Assembly (NCBI GenBank): GCA_017163975.1
Contig: JAFFSR010000015.1
Span: 1,804,501-1,868,500 of the forward strand
From: Anastatus disparis
Taxonomy: Eukaryota > Arthropoda > Insecta > Hymenoptera > Eupelmidae
Direction: 5' to 3'
DNA: 64,000 nucleotides
The notes under the pieces: model-generated
The model's input: only the letters and a program-made list of their open reading frames with translations
Databases searched by the model: none
Told to the model about the DNA's origin: nothing
Program-made: the position numbers and the translations under genes
Shown: piece by piece, positions 56,218 through 64,000 of the stretch
Position numbering within the stretch: the stretch's first letter is position 1
Layout: every line of letters starts with the position of its first letter

Positions 56218-57570
56218 TTATAATATCTCTTTATCAACAATGTTTTTTGTATATATTGTGTTCTGATCATTTTTATTTTCTCCGTTAACAATAGCGGAGT
56301 CACCTAAAAATAATTTTAAATGGTTTTTAAATTTCGTCCTTGAAAGAGCAACATATGATTGCCCATGATTAAAAACTGGTGACGGCAAATAAACACCAAC
56401 TTTTTCATAAGATTGTCCTTGTGATTTATTAATAGTCATTGCAAATCCTAATCTAATAGGAAACTGTTTTCGTTGCATATTGAATGGAATTTCTTCCGTA
56501 GATGGAGATAAATTTATTCTTGGAATGAAAACTTATTTACCTTTGTTTTGACCAGTTGCTAATTCCGCTTGAATGGAATATTTAGGCAACTTCTTCACTA
56601 TCAACCTTGTTTCATTATTAAGTCCCTTATTGATATTTAAATTTCTTAAAAGTATTATTATAGCCCCTAATTTTAAATGTAATTTATGTGGTGGAAGTCC
56701 ATTAGGAGTTAACTTATTAAAAAATTCTGTAGGTAACATAATATCTAAATTTTCTTTGTTATCATCTTCAGCAGTATCAATACTCAAATATTCAACATGG
56801 TTTCCATCCATTAAATTCAAACCATTATTATTGATTTCAGTTACATCATTATTTTTAGGAGCCAAAATAACGTTTTTCGTTATATTCGTATTGTCTATTT
56901 TTATTGTTTTTCCGAATATTTTTTCGACAAGATTTTCTTTGATGATAAAATTATCTGGTATAGCAGTTCCTTCATTATCATCTTCAAAAACATCGCGGCG
57001 TTTTCCTTCTCCGATGTCTAATAACCATTGTTTAAAATTATTATCATTATCTGAAACTCGCAGATTTTCATTTGACTTCATTTGCTTAAAATTTTGCCAT
57101 AATAAACTAAATTTAACTGAATTTTCAATAATGTTCATACGGCTATCATGTCGTACAATTGATAATGTTTACCTGAAATCTCCTGATATAATTACAGTTT
57201 TACCACCGAAGGGTTGGTTTACATTGTATGAATCTTTAAAAAGACGATCAACCGCTTCAAAAGCAAATTTTGAAGTCATGGATATTTCATCCCAAATAAT
57301 TATTTGTGTTTCCTTTAATTGTTTGCCTTCGGCAGAATCAGGCTTAACATTACAAGTTGTACAATCTGTTATATTTAACGGTAGTTTAAATGTTGTATGC
57401 ACGGTACTTCCATCGACCAATGAATTCGCTGCTATACCTGTCAAAGCTACACATAAATAATGTGTGGTATGATATTTAAAATAAGCCATTAAAACGTTAA
57501 GTAAATAACTTTTTCCACTTCCATCCGGTCCATCTATAAAAATATATTTTTCTTTACTCTAATTGTTTGA
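56218..57570 (-). pseudogene. Helitron helicase domain (PIF1-like)
   Basis: Walker A GPDGSGKSYL lies at about 57,510-57,540, then GIAANSLVDGSTVHTTF, Walker B IIIWDEISM, GGKTVIISGDFR, a middle region (56,533-57,138) with LLRNLNINKGLNNETRL, and the C-terminal motif [12 protein letters not shown] with YVALSRT. Frames break near 57,500, 57,165 and 56,500. The family unwinds DNA during rolling-circle transposition. The breaks make this copy inactive. Confidence 0.88.
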
Positions 57571-57600
57571 ACTTTTTGGTGTAGAGTCGAATATTTGCCT

Positions 57601-60480
57601 TTATTTATTATTCAAAGAATTTATTTTCATTCCTAATTCATTAAGAATATAATTATTATGATTTAAAATTGTTTCATTATTATCTTCTTCTATAAATGTG
57701 CTTATGTTAGGTAAATTAAAATCGTTTAACGAAAATCCATTGACTTGTAAATTATTTTTAATAACATTCAATGCAAGATTTTCACCTACATTTTTTTCGT
57801 ATTTAGGGTGGTAAAATTTAACTATATATTTTTCATATAAATCTCGTGCACTTATAGGATTATGAAAAACGCAAAAAAAAGCAAATAATTCACAAAGAGC
57901 ATAAGGGAATTCTGTTGAAGATGCTTCTTCCAAGCATCTATCCCATTCTTTATCTTTATTAATTAATTGTTTTGCCTCGGCTGCCTCATAAAACGGATTG
58001 TACATCACATCATCAACAATACGCGAAGCTTCAAGAGACGTGGCTATTTTAACATGTAATAGTAATAACCTAATAAAATAACGTTCTCTATCTTTCAGAC
58101 TTACTAAGTACATTCTATTGAGTATTGGTTTTCTTTTTTTTTTCTTTTATTCCACTTTTTCAGTTTTTCATCAAATGTATAAAAATTTGGTATTTCTGAA
58201 TATAAGTAATTTCGTGCTTCGAAATCTTCTCTATTCGATTCAAAATATGCTGTTAATGTTGTTCCAACATTTTTTTGCATGATCATTTCTTCTTTTCCTT
58301 CTTTAAAAAATACGTTTTGTTAATTCTCTTCATAAACGCTTAGACGTTTTATAGTATGTGGAATAACATGTAAAGGATATTCTAATAATCTGTGCATTGC
58401 TTCAGGTGGACATAAATATCGTGTATTAATGTATTGTTTGATTTCGTCATATTCATATTCAACATTTTCACTATTGTCATTTTCAAAAGTGTCTTAATTA
58501 TCTGATCTAAAATCAGCATTTACTTGATGTATTTCAATGTATGCACAATCATGACCTTCATAACAGCATTTTAATAAATATTTAATGCATTGTACAGTGA
58601 AACAAACTTCTACGTTCATGTGTGCATTAAATTTCAATAATAAGTAAGGATTATAAGGAACAACGAATCCATTATCTGCAATTCTTTCTGTAAATTTATT
58701 TTTAAAAATAATTTCGACGCCATCATTTTTGCGTTTGTATAGTGGATACCTATTTGATTTAAATGTTGTTGTATTATTAAATTATTTTGGAAAATTTTTC
58801 GTACATTGTTTCGTATTTTTATCCATACACGGACAATTTATATTTTGCATACCACAGGGACCGTGTATCATAAATTGTTCAACAATACTATATAATTTTG
58901 GATAAATATCTCTATTTGGGATTTCTGCACTTATTATTTTATCAACTTTTTCGGGAATGTCAAATTTATCATTTTTATCTAAGAATAACAACATATGCAT
59001 ATGTGGTAATCCTCGTTTTTGAAATTCAATTACATAACTATATGCAATACATTTTCCTAATATTCCCTTTTTTATTACTAAATTTTTGAATTCTTCTACT
59101 TTTTGATAAAATACTTTTGTAATAATATCTGGTCTATCTATTGCATTTTTATAAATTTCCAAGTTTTCAGTTGTTTCTTTTCAATGTGGGTCACAGGTCA
59201 TAGTTACAAAAAGGTCAGGTTTACCATGATAATTTATAAGTGTTATTGAATCAATGTAATTTTGTTTTAAAAATCGTGGACTTCCTGTAAAGTTTGTTAG
59301 TAATTATACCATTTTTCCAATTTTTGAATAATCTAATTCTTTTTTGTTATGTAAATAGTCCATAACACCTTTGTAACAATCACTTCTTAATACGTTTTGG
59401 TTTTTTCGTATGAAATATAATCTGGAGGTTTCAACTTTTACAAACGCATCAACAATGAATTGTTGAGATAATTTTTCTAAATTAAGAAATGGATTAAATT
59501 CATTTCTAACACTAAATCTATAATTATAAAATTGCAAATTTTTAATATTAGATTTTCCAAATTTATTTTTCATATTTAACATCCATCCGAAACCACCATT
59601 AGGATGAATAAGCGAATATGTCATAGGATCTGTGTGTTTGCTAATTTTTAGTATACTAATTGGTTTATCAGACTTAGGGTGAATGACAATATCACGTTCA
59701 ATAGGAGGCATATCGTCTTCTCCAACGTATACTATTGCTACTTCATTACAGGTAGGTAGATTATATCTATTTTCTATCGAAATTATTATTGCGGACAATA
59801 GACATAGTAACAGTTTTCAGAAGACAATTGATTTTTGCACATCGTTGTAGTTCTTCTTCTCCTGCTTCATGCATCATTTTATAGGCTTTAGCATGAGGGT
59901 TAATATCTCTCATTAAGTTATCTGAATGTTTTTATAATGTTAAGTTTGTATTAAACTTATGTCGTTTAATCGTTGCCATTTCATTATCTAAAATATATAA
60001 TTGTCCATATTTAAGTGCTTCATCTTTATTAGGATGTAACGCATATACATTATGGTAAATTTGTCCACATATTCTAATAACTTGTGGTCCTCTACTCGGC
60101 AATGTATCAAAATCGGGATTAAAACTTGCGAATGCTAAAGCATTATTGTACAACCTAACATTTCGTCGAAAATCAATACTTTCTTCCGTTAATTCAGTTG
60201 CTCAAAACATTAATCGTTCTGGGTAAAGTGGATTTTCTAACAATTCTACTTTATCTTTATGACAACAATTGGAGAAATCGTTACTTTTAGTATGTTAAAA
60301 AGCAAAATGGTGTGCATTACAATAAACACATGTATTCGTCATGAAACCAATGTAATTTTCAGATATGAGATTTTCATCGAAATATATATTTGCCATACAA
60401 CCAATCAGTTTCAAATTAATTTTTTCAGTTAATATTTTTTCATTTAATTTCTTTAATTTTTTTTTTACTTTGCCCTTTAT
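57601..60480 (-). pseudogene. Helitron Rep (HUH nuclease) region
   Basis: Segments in order on the minus strand: RRNVRLYNNALAFASF (60,153 region); CNEVAIVYVGEDDMPPIERD and NPFLNLEKLSQQFIVDAF (59,304-59,798); a block ending VTMTCDPH before TGA 59,181-59,183, where the family has Trp; the catalytic HUH GLPHMHMLLFL with CGMQNINCPCM (58,782-59,162); KYLLKCCYEGHDCAYIE around 58,560, the expected Tyr region, where only one of the usual pair of Tyr is clear; and the Rep-helicase linker (57,601-58,286). Many stops. Family role: nicking and joining at Helitron ends. Confidence 0.88.
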
Positions 60481-60540
60481 TGTTTCATCAATAACTTCGT
60501 TTAATACAACATTATGATTGTTATTATGATTATTATTATT

Positions 60541-60789
60541 CTAATTTTCATTATAATTATGATCTTCTATTTTTAATCGTTTACACTTAACATTTTCTAA
60601 TTTTTCTTCAAATTTTTTTGGTTGTTTTTGTTTAATTTTTATATAATCTTCTTTTTTACGTAAAGCCTCATGCGCACGTATTTGTTCAAATTTATCAGTA
60701 CTCATTGTTTCCTCGAATTGACATTTTGTTATGTTAGTATTTTCTAATTTTTGTTTATATTTATTTAGTTGTCCTTTTTTCATTTTCAT
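60541..60789 (-). pseudogene. Lys-rich repeat segment of the Helitron
   Basis: 82 codons, Lys/Glu/Gln-rich, with two related sub-blocks (KFEQIRAHEALRKKEDYIKI and a similar upstream stretch). Such repeats commonly precede Rep in Helitrons of this kind; likely DNA-binding. It is flanked by stops. Confidence 0.5.
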
Positions 60790-60959
60790 ATAAGCTTTTT
60801 TCTTACGTAAAGTTTCTTGAACACGTCTTAGTTCTAATTTATCATTACTTTTTTGTTTCTCGCATTTCCATAATAATGTATTTTTCTGAAATTTTTTTAT
60901 ATTTATGTGATTCTTCTGTTACCATTTACCTATTAACGGGATGTCGGAGCTGCATCACT

Positions 60960-61380
60960 TGAGTTTTGCTTTTTTTATTATATCAGTATCTTTTTAAATT
61001 AATAAATTAAACAAATATAATGACTTGTCCGTACTAAAGCTATATTACTACAATGATTTTTGTCAAAATAAAAAATCATTTAGACTTGTTATTTTTTATG
61101 AGCTTGGATTGGAAATTAGATATCAAACTTGATAGACCTAACTTTGAAATACGATACATTAAAAGTTTTTATTATAACTTTATATGTCTAATATTTTGGT
61201 GGATTTCTTGAGTTGTCCGCACTGGAGTATAATCTTACAAATTTTTACTTTGTAGCAAAAAAACTTGATTAAACTCATCGTTTATTCATAAGTTAGGATT
61301 GGAAATATTATTAGAAGGGGGCCGCTTCGTCAAGCTCTTAAATTCTGTTACAAATAAAGTTTCTTTTTCATCTATTTTTT
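60960..61380. other. Non-coding with two TTGTCCGYACT words
   Basis: No gene. TTGTCCGTACTAAAG near 61,026 and TTGTCCGCACTGGAG near 61,213 repeat with similar downstream AT-rich text, suggesting an internal duplication of about 190 bp. Confidence 0.4.
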
Positions 61381-61759
61381 TTATTCTTTTTTTTCTTCAT
61401 TTAATTTAATCTCAACTGCCCCAATTTTATAATCGTTATAATTCAAGTGTATGTCATCGATTTCCATTATATCATTATCTGGTTTTAAAAAATTTCTATC
61501 TGAAATGTCATTGTCAATTTCCATCAAAATTATTTCATGATTCAAATTCTTTTGTTTACGATACGTTTCCATGATCTTTTTTTGTTCTGAGAATAAATGC
61601 ATTTGTTAGTTTTTTTAATAATATTTCAAGCTCGGCGAAATCTAAATTAAATGGTATTTGATTAAGACCTTGCTCATGACAAAAACTCCTTTTTATCATA
61701 TCCGGTGGATTATCGTAATTAATTTTTGCATTATTATAATTTTGTAATACTGGAAACAT
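61381..61759 (-). pseudogene. Helitron accessory segment, broken
   Basis: Two overlapping frames (61,556-61,759, opening MFPVLQNYNNAK, and 61,381-61,602) with acidic, Met/Asp/Ile-rich composition (DNDIMEIDDIHLN). They lie between protease and Lys-rich segment. I recognise no domain. Confidence 0.4.
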
Positions 61760-61786
61760 TTTTATTTTATGCGTTTTAAAAATTCT

Positions 61787-62271
61787 TTATAAACATAATC
61801 GCATTTGAGAAACATTATATCTTAAACAACATGGACCTAAATTATAAAGTACTGCAACAGCAAAAACCATTGCAAAAACGCTACAATCATAACTATTCGT
61901 TTGTGATTGTACTGTTTCGAATACTGTGCTTAATTCTGATTTGTTTGAAAATAATCTGTTTATATAAATCTTATACTTATTTTGTAAATATATAAGATTC
62001 AAACTGTCTATATATATGAATTACCTTATTATTATAATACACACGAATCCAAATTTTCGGTAAATAATAACTGTATAAATTCTCTATCAATCAGTACTGA
62101 ATGAATATATTGTGGTCTCTGAATTAGTGAAGTCAATTGCATGTCGAATGAGGTGCACTGGTTTGGAATGTTATTAAATTCTAATATATGAATATCAGTT
62201 AACATGGAAGCAATTCCACTATACAATCCCTGTCTTTTAACAATCAATTTATCTTCCTCAGTCAAAACCAT
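61787..62271 (-). pseudogene. Helitron ULP1-type protease, catalytic His region lost
   Basis: The N-terminal frame (62,032-62,271) contains RQGLYSGIASMLTDIHILEF and then breaks where the other copy (52,200) has GHW. A damaged VIHIYRQFES stretch replaces the Asp-containing block. The C-terminal frame keeps QSQTNSYDCSVFAM with the Gln and Cys. The protease is therefore inactive here. Confidence 0.75.
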
Positions 62272-62456
62272 TATTGAAAATGAAAATTCTCTTAAGAATT
62301 TTCATTCATTTTTAATGAACTTTTTCCAAAGATATTCACAAAAGAATTGCTTTTATATAAACTTAATTGTTATATGATAAATAAATAATAATGAAATTTG
62401 TAAAAATAATATTATGATAAAAAATGATTATTTTCGGCAATTATTTATATATATAT

Positions 62457-63656
62457 ATGGGTCAATCCACGTCAAACGGATAATGGCTCTGTCCAAAATT
62501 GTAGATCACCAAAAAAATCGTATATAAGCTCAAAATTTTCGTCTTACACTCTACTTTCTTTTGCAATGTGGTGATTTTAAAAAATCCAAAATGGCGGCTC
62601 AAACCTAGAGATATAATAAAAAATTTTCAAAAATTGATTTTAATTTATTCAAATCAGATCCTACATATTTTTTTACATCAGAAATCAATTTAGCGTTCAG
62701 TTTTACATAGGAATATAGTATTGCACTCAAGGTAAAAAAAATTTACAATGTCATCGGAAGGTAATATCGGGAAATAATAGTTATTTCTCAAATTACTCAT
62801 TGATCAATGTTGATTAGTGAGAAAATGAAGATACTGATAGATAACTCGAGTTACTGAATTTAAATCTGATGACTGCTTAACCTTACAAGATCTGTATGAA
62901 AGTCGTTTGAAGGTCAAATCGCGAATATCTTTTATTATTTGATAACATTAGGACACCTTCAAGTTTTACGTGTCGCTGAATCCGAAACCGGGATCTGTTC
63001 GAGTGTCGAACGACGTAATTACGTAAAAATTATTCAAATATTGACTAAAAAAAAATTTTTGTCCTCCAAGAAACCACAGTTTGAAACGAATTTTTCTGTA
63101 ATTACGTTGTTTGACACTCCAACAGGTCTCGGGTTCGGATCCAGCATCACGTAAAACTTATAGGTGTTTTAATCTTATCGAATTTGACCTTCAAATGAAC
63201 TTGATGGAGACTGGTAGGGTTAAGCGGATATCAGATTTGGATTCAGTGACTCGAGTTACCTATCAGTATCTTCATTTTCTTACTAATCAAAGTTTATCAA
63301 TGATTAATTCGAGAAATAACTATTGTATCGCGATATGACCTTCAGATGATATTGTAAAATTTTTTTACTTTGAGTGCAATACTATATTCTCATGTAAAAT
63401 CAAACGCTAAATTGATTTCTGATATAAAAGATATGTGGAATCAGATTTGAATGAATTAAAATTAATTTTTGAAAATTTTTTATGAAATTTCCAGGTTTGA
63501 GTCGCCATATTAAGGCCGCCATTTTGGATTTTTCAAAATCGCCACATTGCAAAAGAAAGAAAAGTGTAAGACGAAAATTCTGAGCCCATGCACGACTATT
63601 TTAGTGATCTACAATTTTGGAAAGAGCCATTATCCGTTTGACGTGGATTGACCCAA
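62457..63656. mobile_element. Almost perfect 1.2 kb palindromic (fold-back) element
   Basis: The left end GGGTCAATCCACGTCAAACG is the exact reverse complement of the right end, and similarity continues through both arms (about 575 bp each) to a roughly 50 bp centre near 63,030-63,080. (TA)n flanks both sides (62,446-62,457 and 63,656-63,680), so insertion was at TA. Mismatches are scattered. No reading frame is convincing. Confidence 0.85.
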
Positions 63657-63681
63657 ATATATATATATATATATATATATA

Positions 63682-64000
63682 GGACATTTTACACCAACTG
63701 GAAGAGCAAAAAAATAAAAATTGCTGAAACTCTGAGAATATATTCTATCTGTTACTCAAAATGTGTCAAAAATATTCAAGGATTTAGATTTGAAGGATCA
63801 AGAGCCATAGATCCTTGAAATTTGGAAATTTTCAAAATTTTTGGAAAAGTACCAACTTTATGATTTTTTTTCTGAAACTCTTGATGTTTTACAAAGAAAT
63901 TCATGATAATTCTTCTCGTTCAAGATAAAGAGGAGAGTTAGCATTATTTTTTACAGAGCTAAATTTTGAAGTTTTCTATTGGTTCTTACATGTATTACAT
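63682..64000 (+). repeat. Dispersed repeat, partner of 7800-8096
   Basis: It begins GGACATTTTACACCAACTGG and contains CTGAGAATATATTC, matching the reverse complement of 7800-8096. The window ends inside it. Confidence 0.5.

Larger units (their letters stand above)
56170..62275 (-). mobile_element. Near full-length Helitron (protease, Rep, PIF1-like helicase), decayed
   Basis: On the minus strand the order is ULP1-type protease, Lys-rich segment, Rep N domain, HUH nuclease, helicase. It carries stops and frame changes throughout. I could not fix the 5' TC or 3' CTRR termini; the helicase ends at 56,218 and the protease starts at 62,271, so true ends lie slightly outside. Confidence 0.88.

Noticed and set aside
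56573..57460. 295-codon plus-strand frame
   Set aside because: Antisense shadow of the Helitron helicase, whose motifs are clear on the minus strand.

Overview
The window reads as arthropod, most likely insect, nuclear DNA. It is very AT-rich, has GT-AG introns and an arthropod-type TATA plus TCAGT initiator, and carries an env-bearing Ty3/gypsy element, a Polinton (Maverick), Helitrons, a tRNA-derived SINE and fold-back elements. A hymenopteran source would fit but is inference only. I recognise no host gene; almost everything is nested mobile DNA plus satellite.

Layout. 0-10.8 kb: a decayed transposon-like gene, a non-LTR retrotransposon 3' half lying between CT microsatellites, two palindromic MITE-like elements, a SINE tail and an AC-rich complex satellite. 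10.86-17.63 kb: an errantivirus-like Ty3/gypsy element (LTR, tRNA-Leu-like primer site, gag, pol, partial env) with broken frames, cut off in env by more satellite. 17.6-25.2 kb: satellite, a SINE, an inverted solo LTR of the same element, and a 1.7 kb fold-back element with 27-28 bp subrepeats.

25,172-51,849: a second, very young Ty3/gypsy element on the minus strand. Its two 333 bp LTRs differ at one base that I can see, and a CTAT target duplication flanks it. Its Pol frame contains protease, RT, RNase H and then an OTU cysteine-protease domain, and I find no integrase anywhere in the element. Gag and Pol are linked by a canonical -1 slippery heptamer (TTTAAAC). The gag gene is split by a complete 16.2 kb Polinton (32,946-49,187; 68 bp inverted repeats; target duplication TATTTG). 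The Polinton carries protein-primed DNA polymerase B, an integrase with a chromodomain, a packaging ATPase, a double-jelly-roll major capsid protein, a phospholipase-A2-like capsid gene, a fibre-like protein and several conserved genes of unknown function. Two of the latter are paralogues. Several Polinton genes have single stops or frameshifts.

51.85-62.3 kb: two oppositely oriented Helitrons, one a fragment and one nearly full length with Rep and PIF1-like helicase. Each has a ULP1-type protease ORF. Between them lie a diverged LTR of the second gypsy family and two minisatellites. 62.4-64 kb: an almost perfect 1.2 kb palindrome and a repeat shared with 7.8-8.1 kb.

Most noteworthy: the OTU-bearing, integrase-less LTR retrotransposon with its frameshift signal and a GC-rich palindrome where a polypurine tract is expected; the exact Polinton-in-gag nesting; and recurrent TGA at tryptophan positions in unrelated elements.
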